From the NCBI RefSeq assembly GCF_014207955.1, contig NZ_JACHLK010000018.1:54851-118850 (forward strand): a stretch of DNA of 64,000 nucleotides, written 5' to 3'. The translations under genes and the position numbers were made by a program. Shown one piece after another: positions 42,581-51,144 of this stretch (within the stretch, counting starts at the first letter, position 1; every line of letters starts with the position of its first letter). This DNA comes from Acidovorax soli (GTDB lineage Bacteria; Pseudomonadota; Gammaproteobacteria; Burkholderiales; Burkholderiaceae_C). Under the pieces are notes generated by a model. That model did not search any database. It was given only the letters and a program-made list of their open reading frames with translations, and was not told where the DNA came from.

Positions 42581-43507
42581 ATGAACCCCGGCTACGCAAT
42601 GGACCGCATCCCCCTGGCCGACCTCGAAGTCTTTGCCGCCGTGGCCCGGCATGGCAGCTTTCGCCGCGCGGCGCTGGAGCGGGGCGTGACGCCCTCGCTG
42701 CTGAGCCAGAACCTGCGCCGGCTGGAGGCGCAACTGGGCGTGGTGCTGCTCAAGCGCACCACGCGCAGCGTGGCACCCAGCGATGCGGGCAAGGAGCTGT
42801 TTGCCCAACTGGAACCCGCCCTGGCGCAGATCGCCGACGCGGTGGACCGGCTCAACCGCTACCGCGACATGCCCTTTGGCACCCTGCGGCTCAATGCGCC
42901 CGGGCCGATAGCGCACTTTGTGCTGGCACCGCTGGTGGCGCGCTTTCAGCAGGCCTACCCGGACATCGGCGTGGACATCAGTGCCGACGCGGCCCTGACC
43001 GACATCGTCAAGGGCGGCTTCGATGCTGGCGTGCGCTTTGCGGACGATCTGGCGCAGGACGCGGTGGCCGTGCCCATTGGCCCGCCGCAGCGCTATGCAG
43101 TGGTGGGCTCGCCCGCGTACTTCGCTGAACACGGGCGGCCCGCCACGCCGCACGACCTGGCCACGCACCGCTGCATACGGCGGCGCTTTCCGGGCGGCAC
43201 GCTGTTCACCTGGCACTTTGCGCGCGATGGCGAGGCCGCCAGCGTGGTGCCGCGCGGCCCGCTCACGGTGAACGATGCGCACATTGCCTTGAACGCCGCG
43301 CTGCACGGCGCGGGCCTGGCCTATGTGCACGAAAGCTATGTGCTGGCCGACGTGGCCGCCGGCCGGCTGGAGCGCGTGCTGGCCGACTGGGCACCCGGGC
43401 TGGGCGTGCCCTACCTCTACTACCCGCAGCAGCGCTATGTGCCCGTGCCGCTGCGCAGCTTCATCGACTTTGCGCGGCAGCATCCCATGGAACTGGCGAC
43501 GCCCTGA
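42581..43507 (+). CDS. LysR-family transcription regulator
   Basis: This is a 308-residue LysR regulator. The helix-turn-helix is GSFRRAALERGVTPSLLSQN near residues 25-45, and the effector domain begins at GTLRLNAPGPIAHF. An internal ATG (MDRIPLADLEVFAAVARHG) seven codons in may be the true start. It is divergent from the Kelch gene across ~80 bases and ends before a bidirectional terminator. Confidence 0.92.
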   Translation: MNPGYAMDRIPLADLEVFAAVARHGSFRRAALERGVTPSLLSQNLRRLEAQLGVVLLKRTTRSVAPSDAGKELFAQLEPALAQIADAVDRLNRYRDMPFGTLRLNAPGPIAHFVLAPLVARFQQAYPDIGVDISADAALTDIVKGGFDAGVRFADDLAQDAVAVPIGPPQRYAVVGSPAYFAEHGRPATPHDLATHRCIRRRFPGGTLFTWHFARDGEAASVVPRGPLTVNDAHIALNAALHGAGLAYVHESYVLADVAAGRLERVLADWAPGLGVPYLYYPQQRYVPVPLRSFIDFARQHPMELATP

Positions 43508-43531
43508 CCGAGCGCCGATTCCCCAACGAAG

Positions 43532-43555
43532 AAAGGGCCCGCAGGCCCTTTTCGA
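43532..43555. terminator. Bidirectional rho-independent terminator
   Basis: AAAGGGCC-CGCA-GGCCCTTT forms a perfect 8-bp stem with a 4-base loop and a following TTTT. It lies between the convergent lysR and matB genes and has A/T runs on both sides, so it can serve both. Confidence 0.85.
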
Positions 43556-43579
43556 TCATCCGAGGCGGCAGCTTGGCCG

Positions 43580-45142
43580 TCAGGCAAACAAGCCCTTGTG
43601 CTGATCGCGCAGCAGGTTCTTCTGCACCTTGCCCATGGTGTTGCGCGGCAGCTCATCGGCCACGAAGCAGCGCTTGGGAATCTTGAAATTGGCCAGCTGC
43701 GACTTGAGCGATGCCACGATGGCCTCGCCATCAAGTTTCGCACCGGGCTTGGCGATGACCACGGCCACGCCCACTTCGCCGAAGTCCGGGTGGGGCACGC
43801 CGACCAGGGCGCTCTCGGCCACACCGGGCATGTCGTTGATGTAGCCCTCGATCTCGGCCGGGTAGACGTTGTAGCCGCCGCTGATGATCAGGTCCTTGCT
43901 GCGGCCCACGATGCTCACGTAGTCGCGCTCATCGACCTTGCCCACGTCGCCGGTCTTGAACCAGCCGTCCGCAGTGAATTCCTCGGCCGTCTTCTCGGGC
44001 ATGCGCCAGTAGCCTTTGAACACGTTGGGGCCCTGCACCTGGATGTTGCCGATCTCGCCCACGGGCAGGGCCTTGCCCGCATCGTCCACCACGCGCAGGC
44101 CCACACCCGGCAGGGGGAAGCCCACGGTGGCGCCGCGCCGCTCGGTCTGGCCGGCGTGGCGCGCATCGGCCGCGTAGGGGTTGGAGGTGAGCATGATGGT
44201 CTCGCTCATGCCATAGCGCTCCAGGATGGTGTGGCCGGTGCGTTGCTGCCAGGCATTGAAGGTCTCGATCAGCAGCGGCGCGGAGCCTGCGACGAAGAGG
44301 CGCATGTTCTTCGCCGCCTCCTTGTTCAGGCCAGCCTCGGCCAGCAGGCGCACGTACAGTGTGGGCACGCCCATGAAGACCGTGGCGCGCGGCATGGCGG
44401 CGAGCACGGCCTTGGGGTCGAACTTGGAAAACCAGATCATCTTGCTGCCATTGATCAGCGCGCCATGGATGGCCACGAACAGGCCGTGCACGTGGAAGAT
44501 GGGCAGCGCATGGATCAGCACATCACCGCTCTTCCAGCCCCAGTAGTCCTTGAGCACTTCGGCGTTGGACTGCAGGTTGCCATGCGTGAGCATCGCGCCC
44601 TTGCTGCGCCCCGTGGTGCCGCTGGTGTAGAGGATGGCGGCCAGGTCGTCGGCTTGGCGCTGCACGGGCGTGTGCTCGTCGCCATGGTGCGCGGCGCGCT
44701 CGAGCAGGCTGCCCGTGCGGTCGTCGCCCAGGGTGAACACATGCTGCGTGCCCTGCGTGAAAGCAATCTTGCTCACCCAGCCGAAGTTGCCGGGCGTGCA
44801 GACCACCACGGCGGGTTCGGCATTGCCGATGAAGTACTCGATCTCGGCGCTCTGGTAGGCCGTGTTGAGCGGCAGGAACACATAGCCCGCGCGCAGCGTG
44901 GCCAGGTACAGCAGCATCGCCTCGACCGATTTCTCGACCTGCACGGCCACGCGGCTGCCCTCGGGCAGCTTGAGCGAGGCGAGCAGGTTGGCCATGCGGG
45001 CGCTGGCGCGGTCCAGGTCGCTCCAGCTGTAGAGCAGCGGCCGCCCGTCGGCGCTGGTGGTCTCCACGGCCGTGCTGGCGAGGTCTGCGGGGAAGGCAGC
45101 GCGCAGCGCGCTGAACAGGTTGTGCTGGGTGGTGGAACTCAT
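43580..45142 (-). CDS. matB: Malonyl-CoA synthetase MatB
   Basis: MatB ligates malonate to CoA with ATP in the cytoplasm. This 520-residue acyl-adenylate-forming enzyme has the P-loop YTSGTTGRSKGAMLTH, the motif ERYGMSETIM, GWFKTGDVG and the C-terminal PRNTMGKVQKNLLRD with the adenylation Lys. RYGMSETIM and the overall wording match malonyl-CoA ligases rather than general acyl-CoA synthetases. It is the last gene of the malonate cluster, 40 bases after the enoyl-CoA hydratase-like gene. Confidence 0.92.
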   Translation of the reverse strand: MSSTTQHNLFSALRAAFPADLASTAVETTSADGRPLLYSWSDLDRASARMANLLASLKLPEGSRVAVQVEKSVEAMLLYLATLRAGYVFLPLNTAYQSAEIEYFIGNAEPAVVVCTPGNFGWVSKIAFTQGTQHVFTLGDDRTGSLLERAAHHGDEHTPVQRQADDLAAILYTSGTTGRSKGAMLTHGNLQSNAEVLKDYWGWKSGDVLIHALPIFHVHGLFVAIHGALINGSKMIWFSKFDPKAVLAAMPRATVFMGVPTLYVRLLAEAGLNKEAAKNMRLFVAGSAPLLIETFNAWQQRTGHTILERYGMSETIMLTSNPYAADARHAGQTERRGATVGFPLPGVGLRVVDDAGKALPVGEIGNIQVQGPNVFKGYWRMPEKTAEEFTADGWFKTGDVGKVDERDYVSIVGRSKDLIISGGYNVYPAEIEGYINDMPGVAESALVGVPHPDFGEVGVAVVIAKPGAKLDGEAIVASLKSQLANFKIPKRCFVADELPRNTMGKVQKNLLRDQHKGLFA

Positions 45143-45182
45143 GGTGCGGTCATCCGGGTAGGCAACAGGACGGGGTTATTCA

Positions 45183-46001
45183 TCAGAACGCCGGTGGGCG
45201 TTTTTCGAGAAAGGCGGTGATGCCCTCGCGGTGCTCGGCGCTGTCCGCGTAGGCATAGGGGTCGGGTGGCGTGTGGTCGGCAGGCGGTGCGCTCTTGAGC
45301 GCGCGCAGCGTCTGCTTGTTCAGGCGCGCGGCACCGGGCGCCAGCGCGGCAATGCGGCAGGCGCTGGCCAGGGCCTCGGCACGGGCATCCCCGGCCACCA
45401 CGCGGCTCAGAAAGCCGCGCGCGAACATCTCGTCGGCACTGAAAGTGGCGGCTTCGAGCAGCATCTGGCGCGCGGTGACCTCGCCCACGGCGCCGGCCAC
45501 CAACTGCGCCTCGCGCGGCGCCATGGGAAAGCCCAGGCGCGCGATGGGCGCGCCAAAGCGCGCTCCCGCATGGGCCACACGCACATCGCAGCAGCTGGCG
45601 ATCTCCACGCCCGCGCCCATGCAGGCGCCGGCGATGTGGGCGACGATGGGCACGTCGCAGTCCAGCATGGCCGACAGCCCACCCCAGACATCACCCTCGT
45701 GGAATTCGCGCAGCGCCGCCGCATCGAAGCGAAAGCCCGGGTACTCCGAGATGTCGCCGCCCGCGCAGAACGCCGGCCCGTCGCCCTCGATCAGTACGCA
45801 GCGCGCCCCGTGGCTGCGCTGGATGTCCTTGAACACCGCGCGCAGCTGCTGCCACATGGCGCGCGACATGGCGTTGAGCCGGCCGGTATGGCGCAGCGTG
45901 ACCTGCACCACGCCGGCCTCGCCGGCCGGGCCGGGCGCGCTCGCCACGACCACTTCGGCCCTGGTTGCTGATGTCCCTGCGGACACTGCTGCTGCCTGCA
46001 T
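45183..46001 (-). CDS. Enoyl-CoA hydratase/isomerase family protein in the malonate cluster
   Basis: This is a 272-residue crotonase-fold protein. It has LRHTGRLNAMSRAMW, the oxyanion-hole segment FCAGGDISEYPG and IAGACMGAGVEIASCCDVRV. At the usual catalytic Glu positions the sequence reads GARFGAPIARLGFPMAPREA, so classic hydratase activity is uncertain. Its place between the Bug receptor and matB suggests action on a malonyl-CoA-related or substituted acyl-CoA, but this is inference. AAGGCG precedes the ATG. Confidence 0.88.
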   Translation of the reverse strand: MQAAAVSAGTSATRAEVVVASAPGPAGEAGVVQVTLRHTGRLNAMSRAMWQQLRAVFKDIQRSHGARCVLIEGDGPAFCAGGDISEYPGFRFDAAALREFHEGDVWGGLSAMLDCDVPIVAHIAGACMGAGVEIASCCDVRVAHAGARFGAPIARLGFPMAPREAQLVAGAVGEVTARQMLLEAATFSADEMFARGFLSRVVAGDARAEALASACRIAALAPGAARLNKQTLRALKSAPPADHTPPDPYAYADSAEHREGITAFLEKRPPAF

Positions 46002-46162
46002 ATCGCCTTTCTTCTTACTTGTTCATTGCTCGAAACTGGCGCGGCCAAAGCCAGCGCCCCCGTGCAAGGGCCGCCCCGCCGCACTGGGGGCGTCCCCCTC
46101 CCGAATCGCGCAGCGAGTCGAGAGAGGGGGAAGGCGCGAAGCGACTCAGGGGGTGTTTCATT

Positions 46163-47158
46163 TCAGTCGAGCTTGGCGCCCGAGGCTTTCACCACAGCCG
46201 CCCAGCGCTTGACCTCGCTGCTCACCATGGCGCCGAACTGCTGCGGGGTCAGGGAGCCGTACTCGGCGCCGTTGCTGGCCCAGATGGTCTTGATCTCGTC
46301 GGCCGTGCCGATGCGCTTGACCTCTTCGACAATGCGCGCCTGGATGTCGGCCGGCGTGCCCTTGGGCGCCCACAGGCCGTACCAGGTGGTCACGGTGTAC
46401 TCGGGCAGGCCCACCTCGGCGGCGCAGGGCACGTCGGGGAAGGCCGGGTTGCGCTTGGTGCCGGCCACCATCAGCGCCTTGATGCGGCCACCCTTGATGT
46501 GCGCGGCCGACGAGCCCAGGCCGTCGAACATCATGTCCACGTTGCCCGCGATCAGATCCTGCAGCGCCGGGCCCGCACCGCGGTAGGGAATATGGGTGAT
46601 GAAGGTCTTGGTCTGCTGCTTGAACAGCTCGCCCGCCAGGTGGTGCGAGGTGCCGGCACCGGCCGAGCCGTAGTTGAGCTTGGCGGGGTTGCGCTTGACG
46701 TGTTCGAGGAACTGCTGGTAGTTGGCCACCGGCACGGCCTTGGGGTTGACCACCAGCACCTGGGGCACATTGGCCATCAGGGCCAGGGGGATGAAATCCT
46801 TCTCGATGTCGTAGTCGAGCTTGGGGTACATCGATGGCGCGATGGCATGGTGCACCGCGCCCATGAACAAGGTGTAGCCATCGGGCGCGCCCTTGGCCGC
46901 AAAGCTCGCGCCTACGGTGCCGCCGGCGCCGCCCCGGTTGTCGATGACCAGGGTCTTGCCCGTGGTCTTGGAGAACTGCGCCGACATGGGGCGGGCAAAG
47001 GCGTCGGTGCCCCCGCCTGCGGGGAACGGCACCACCAGCGTCACCGGCTTGCTGGGCCACGCCGAGGCCTGGGCCCAGCTGCTGCCACAGGCCAGAGCGG
47101 CGGCCGCAGCAGCGGCACCGCGCAGCACGTCGCGGCGCTGCAGGTCGTTGTCTTTCAT
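46163..47158 (-). CDS. Bug-family receptor in the malonate cluster
   Basis: This is a 331-residue periplasmic Bug/TctC-type receptor with a Tat-like signal (LQRRDVLRGAAAAAAALACG). Typical wording includes VTLVVPFPAGGGTDAFARPM, VIDNRGGAGGTVGASFA and HIPYRGAGPALQDLIAGNVD. The context points to malonate or a related dicarboxylate as ligand. No TctA/TctB transporter genes are in the operon. CAGGAGA precedes the ATG at 47158. The 161 bases between it and the next gene hold no gene. Confidence 0.92.
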   Translation of the reverse strand: MKDNDLQRRDVLRGAAAAAAALACGSSWAQASAWPSKPVTLVVPFPAGGGTDAFARPMSAQFSKTTGKTLVIDNRGGAGGTVGASFAAKGAPDGYTLFMGAVHHAIAPSMYPKLDYDIEKDFIPLALMANVPQVLVVNPKAVPVANYQQFLEHVKRNPAKLNYGSAGAGTSHHLAGELFKQQTKTFITHIPYRGAGPALQDLIAGNVDMMFDGLGSSAAHIKGGRIKALMVAGTKRNPAFPDVPCAAEVGLPEYTVTTWYGLWAPKGTPADIQARIVEEVKRIGTADEIKTIWASNGAEYGSLTPQQFGAMVSSEVKRWAAVVKASGAKLD

Positions 47159-47324
47159 CCTTGTCTCCTGTCTTCTAAAAATAAAAATGAAAATGCCAAC
47201 ACACAAGAGGCGCATGGTAGCGCCGGCTTACGACACGGGTGTCACCGATGCACACCCTGTCCGTACGGGCTTGCTCCCGGCCCCGGCAGACCGGGGCGCC
47301 AGGGCCGGGCCCGGGTTCTTCGGA

Positions 47325-48824
47325 TCAGTTCCGGCAAAGGCTTTCGATGTCCCCGGAGGTGGGGATCTTGCCCTGCGCCAGCAGGCCCCGGTGCTTGTCG
47401 ATGCGCTTGAGGTCATACAGGTAGTTGACCATCAGCCCGTAGGACTGCTTGAGCCCCTTGGCCGAAGGATCGCCCCCCCAGTTCAGCCGCTCCACACGCG
47501 CACCGTTGCCCAGGTGGAAGCGCGCCACCGGGTCCACGGGCTTGCCCTCGGCCAGCTCGCGCGCCAGGTAGTGCGCCGCGCATTCGAGCAGCATTTGCCG
47601 CACGGGCGAGCGGGGCTCCAGGTCCAGCGGCTTTTCCAGCGCGGTGAGCAGGTGCGCGGCCTGTGGCGGCTCGAAGCCCACGGCGCGGCCCAGCTCGGCG
47701 CGGCGCTTGTCGTCCAGCTTCTCCAGCATGGCACCCGCGTGCTTGCCCAGCCAGCTGCGAAAGCCCGGGATGGGCGAGAGCGTGGCAAAGGTGCGCAGGC
47801 GCGGGAACTCCGCATTCAGCGTCTCCACCACATGCTTGATGAGCGAGTCGCCAAAGCTCACGCCGCGCAGCCCGTTCTGGGTGTTGCTGATGGAATAGAA
47901 GATCGCCGTGGTGGCCTTGGCCAGATCGGCCGGCGCGGCAGCCTCGTCCAGCAGCGGGGTGATGCTGGCCGAGATGTGGTCCACCAGCGCCACCTCCACG
48001 AAGATCAGCGGCTCGTTGGGCAGGCGCGGGTGGAAGAAGCCGTAGCAACGGCGGTCGCTGTCCAGCCGGTTCTTCACATCGGCCCAGCTGCGGATGTCGT
48101 GCACCGCCTCGTATTTGATGAGCTTTTCGATCAGCGAGGCCGGTGAATCCCACGACAGGCGGCGCAGCTCCAGGAAGGCCACGTCGAACCAGGTGGAGAA
48201 CAGGTGCTCCAGCTCCGCATCGAGCGCCAGCAGGCGCTTGTCGGCCTTGAGAAGGGGCAGCAATTCGGCCCGCATGTCCACCAGAAAGCGCATGCCCTCG
48301 GGGAACACCGCAAAACGCTGCAGCAGGCGCGTGCGCGGCGACACCAGGGCGCGGCGCAGGCTGATCTCGGCCTGGCCTTCCTCGGCCGTGCCGGCCGCGG
48401 CCTCGTAGCGCTGGCGCGCCGACTTGAAGCGCGTGGCATCGGGTGCGAACTGCTCGCACAGCAGCAGCCACATGTCGCGCCGCTCCTCGGGCTCGGCCGC
48501 GGCGTACCACTGGGCCACGCCCTGGGCGCGGCGCCCGCCCTCGATCTCGCTGACCTGCGGGGCCACCACTTCCTGCAGGTCGGCCAGCAGGCGGCGCAGG
48601 GCGCGCGGCGACAGCGCTTCCTGCCCACGGCGCAGCGTGGCCGCCAGGCGCTCGTTGGTGGAGCGCGGCGCGGCCACCTTGGCCACCACATCGGTCACGT
48701 TGGCCTTGTCGGCCGCCGCTCGCGCGGGCTTGTCTCCCGGGGCTTTGTTGTCGCTGGCCGGGGCAGCGGAGCGCAGGCGCGAGACACTGCGGGCGATCCA
48801 TTCGGGGGCGGTGTTCATGTTCAT
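47325..48824 (-). CDS. matA: Malonyl-CoA decarboxylase MatA
   Basis: MatA decarboxylates malonyl-CoA to acetyl-CoA. The 499-residue protein has a disordered, Ala-rich first ~60 residues, a helical domain, and a C-terminal GNAT-like domain. The active-site regions are visible as ATLSPIPGFRSWL (catalytic Ser) and ARFHLGNGARVERLNWGGD (catalytic His). Its ATG overlaps the stop of the upstream GntR gene by four bases (ATGA). Confidence 0.95.
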   Translation of the reverse strand: MNMNTAPEWIARSVSRLRSAAPASDNKAPGDKPARAAADKANVTDVVAKVAAPRSTNERLAATLRRGQEALSPRALRRLLADLQEVVAPQVSEIEGGRRAQGVAQWYAAAEPEERRDMWLLLCEQFAPDATRFKSARQRYEAAAGTAEEGQAEISLRRALVSPRTRLLQRFAVFPEGMRFLVDMRAELLPLLKADKRLLALDAELEHLFSTWFDVAFLELRRLSWDSPASLIEKLIKYEAVHDIRSWADVKNRLDSDRRCYGFFHPRLPNEPLIFVEVALVDHISASITPLLDEAAAPADLAKATTAIFYSISNTQNGLRGVSFGDSLIKHVVETLNAEFPRLRTFATLSPIPGFRSWLGKHAGAMLEKLDDKRRAELGRAVGFEPPQAAHLLTALEKPLDLEPRSPVRQMLLECAAHYLARELAEGKPVDPVARFHLGNGARVERLNWGGDPSAKGLKQSYGLMVNYLYDLKRIDKHRGLLAQGKIPTSGDIESLCRN

Positions 48825-49489
48825 CGTGTCAACCTCGATTGCTGGGTGCGGGCTACGTCGCGCAGGGCCTCTCGCTGGCGCAGCAGATGGGTGCGCATGG
48901 CCTCCTCGGCGGCATCGCAGTCCTGGGCCTTCAGGGCGGCAAACACCGCCAGGTGCTCGGCCAGGCTCTGCTGCAGGCGCCCGGGCGCGTGCAGCTGCTG
49001 CAGGCGGGCCAGGCGCAGGATCTTGCGCAGGTCGCCAATCACCTGGGCCAGCCAGCGGTTGTCGGCCAGGGTGATGAAGGCCTCGTGGATGGCGTGGTTG
49101 GCTTCGTAGTATTCGGTGATGCGCCCGGCCGCCGCGTGGGCCTGCAGGCGCTGGTGCAGCACCTCCAGCGCGGCCACATCGGCGGCGCTGGCATGGCGCG
49201 TGGCCTCGTGCGCGGCCCGGCCTTCGAGCAGCGCGATCACGGGGAAGATCTCGTCCAGGTCGCGCGCCGTGACCTCGGCCACGAAGCAGCCGCGCCGCGG
49301 CTCATGGCGCAGCAGGCCCTCGGCCACCAGCACCTTGAGCGCCTCGCGCAGCGGCGTGCGCGAAATCGCGAGCCGCTCGCACAGCGCCACCTCGTCGAGG
49401 AAGCTGCCCGGCGCGAGCTTGCCGGCAAAGATCTCCTCCCGCAGCCGCGAGGCGACTTCGTCGTGCAGGGAATTGGATACCAGGCGCAT
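48821..49489 (-). CDS. matR: GntR/FadR-family regulator of the malonate operon
   Basis: This is a 222-residue regulator with an N-terminal winged helix (DEVALCERLAISRTPLREAL) and a C-terminal FCD ligand domain with metal-ligand residues (EANHAIHEAF, LAEHLAVF). As first gene of the operon with matA and matB, it matches the MatR repressor that senses malonate. An AT-rich dyad at 49605-49624 is the best operator candidate. Confidence 0.93.
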   Translation of the reverse strand: MRLVSNSLHDEVASRLREEIFAGKLAPGSFLDEVALCERLAISRTPLREALKVLVAEGLLRHEPRRGCFVAEVTARDLDEIFPVIALLEGRAAHEATRHASAADVAALEVLHQRLQAHAAAGRITEYYEANHAIHEAFITLADNRWLAQVIGDLRKILRLARLQQLHAPGRLQQSLAEHLAVFAALKAQDCDAAEEAMRTHLLRQREALRDVARTQQSRLTR

Positions 49490-49881
49490 GTTCAGGCGAA
49501 CTCCAGGCGATCAGCGGCCGCGCCCTGCCCCAGGGAACCGGCTTTTGCCGCCAACGTGCCACCAAATGACGGCAAACGCTGGCTTTGCTCTCGCGTGGGT
49601 GTAATTTCTCATAATTATGGAAAATGACAAGAGGGAAAGCGTGATTTTTCGTAAGACGGGGCGGATTTGCTGGGGATGAGGCGGGGGAGCAACAGTTGGC
49701 AGGGCCAGGCCGGGCACGCTCGCGAGCGGCAAAAAAACGCGTGAACGGCCACGACACCCCTGCCCTGCAAGCCGCACCGGCACAAGGCACCACCAGGCAC
49801 CTGCTGCCGCAGCCCTGCCACCGCCGCAGTCCACGGGCTGGGCCTTGTGCCTTTGCAGCTTCTGGCCCCACCCCGGAGCAC
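49490..49881. other. 392-base intergenic region before matR
   Basis: No gene is supported here. The part next to matR (49590-49670) is unusually AT-rich and holds the operator candidate and probably the mat promoter. The rest is GC-rich with no convincing coding signal or strong hairpin. Confidence 0.6.
49605..49624. promoter_or_regulatory. AT-rich dyad, MatR operator candidate
   Basis: TTTC-T-CATAATTATG-GAAAA contains the perfect palindrome CATAATTATG (49610-49619) with TTTC/GAAA flanks. It lies about 115 bases upstream of matR. Such AT-rich DNA is rare in this GC-rich window. Confidence 0.5.
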
Positions 49882-50265
49882 TCAGCGCTCGATCACATCG
49901 TTGTTGTTGCCATGGCGCGTGACCGGCGGCTTGTGCCCCTTGGGCACATAGACCGTGTTGCCGCTGCCATCGAGCTCGATGCGCTCCACGGTGGCGGTCT
50001 CCAGCACGAAGATGCGGTTGTTGACACCCGCCACGATGATGCGCCCGACGGTGTTGCCGGCGGACACCGTGACGTCGTTGCGGGCACCGGTCACCTCCAG
50101 GTCGTAGCGGCCGGTCTTGTTGATGGTCTTGTCCATGCTGATACCGTCCACCGTGACGACATGCCCCTCATCGGAGCTTCCGCCGCAGGCCGACAGGAGG
50201 GAAATGAACAAGGCGCATGCCAGGTGGCGTGGCGGGAAAAGGGCGATGGCGTTTTGCAGATTCAT
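49882..50265 (-). CDS. Lipoprotein with DUF3060 domain
   Basis: This is a 127-residue lipoprotein. The signal ends with SLLSACGG, a good lipobox with Cys near residue 26. The mature part is a short beta-rich DUF3060 repeat (VTGARNDVTVSAG, VAGVNNRIFVLETA, DGSGNTVYVPKG). The function is unknown. The frame is open to 50385, but the ATG at 50265 starts at the signal peptide. It is divergent from the two-component operon, 200 bases away. Confidence 0.85.
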   Translation of the reverse strand: MNLQNAIALFPPRHLACALFISLLSACGGSSDEGHVVTVDGISMDKTINKTGRYDLEVTGARNDVTVSAGNTVGRIIVAGVNNRIFVLETATVERIELDGSGNTVYVPKGHKPPVTRHGNNNDVIER

Positions 50266-50466
50266 GCGGACAACCCGGAAGTGAAGGAGAAAAGAAAGGA
50301 AGCCCGCAGTGTGCAAAGCGCTGCATGAAGCCCCCATGAAGCCAGCGCCACCTTCGCGCCGCGAAGATGAAGCTCCGATGAACACCCCCGCCGCCCCACC
50401 CGCAATCTGCGCAAGCGGCTCCTAGAATCGCCGCAGCCCCTCTACCCCCCACCGTACCGACACCGC

Positions 50467-51144
50467 ATGGCCAGCATCCTCCTCGTGGAAGACGACCTCC
50501 CCCTGGGCAATTCACTGCAGCGCGTGCTCACCGTGGCGGGCCACCATGTGGTGTGGCTGCGCAGCAGTGCCGATGCGCGCCGCTTCCTGCAGGAGCAGCA
50601 CTTTGCCCTGCTGCTGCTGGACATCGGCCTGCCCGGCGAGACCGGGCTGGAGCTGCTGGCCTGGTGGCGCGAACAGGGGCAGGCCACGCCGGTGATGCTG
50701 CTGACCGCGCGCGACAGCGTGGGCGAGCGCGTGCAGGGCCTGGACGCCGGGGCCGATGACTACCTAGGCAAGCCCTTCGCGATCGAGGAGCTGCTGTCGC
50801 GCGTGCGTGCGCTTCTGCGGCGCCACAGCGGGCAGGCCAGCAGCGTCTGGCAGATCGGGCCGCTGTCCATCCACACCGCGCGGCGCAGGGTGCAGTTGCA
50901 TGGGCAGGACGTGCACCTGTCCGCCCGCGAGTACGACATCCTGCGCGCCCTGGCGGAAGACCCCGGCCGCGTGCTCACACGTGCCCAGATCGAGGCCAGC
51001 TCCAGCCCGGCCGACACGCTGGACAGCAACGCCACCGACGTGCACGTCTACAAACTGCGGCGCAAGCTGGGCAACCACCTGATCGGCACGGTGCGCGGCG
51101 TCGGCTATGTGCTGGAAGCCCCCGCCACGGACACGGCGCCATGA
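50467..51144 (+). CDS. OmpR/PhoB-type response regulator
   Basis: This is a 225-residue response regulator. The receiver has ILLVEDDLPLG, the acceptor Asp in LLLLDIGLPG and the Lys in GKPFAIEELLSR. A winged-helix output domain follows (HLSAREYDILRALAEDPGRV, TDVHVYKLRRKLG). It resembles the QmeR/TctD-QseB group. The stop overlaps the kinase start by four bases. Confidence 0.95.
   Translation: MASILLVEDDLPLGNSLQRVLTVAGHHVVWLRSSADARRFLQEQHFALLLLDIGLPGETGLELLAWWREQGQATPVMLLTARDSVGERVQGLDAGADDYLGKPFAIEELLSRVRALLRRHSGQASSVWQIGPLSIHTARRRVQLHGQDVHLSAREYDILRALAEDPGRVLTRAQIEASSSPADTLDSNATDVHVYKLRRKLGNHLIGTVRGVGYVLEAPATDTAP

Noticed and set aside
46002..46162. Gene in the gap between the enoyl-CoA hydratase and Bug genes
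   Set aside because: Only GC-rich noncoding sequence with short frames; no start with a ribosome-binding site and no protein-like product.
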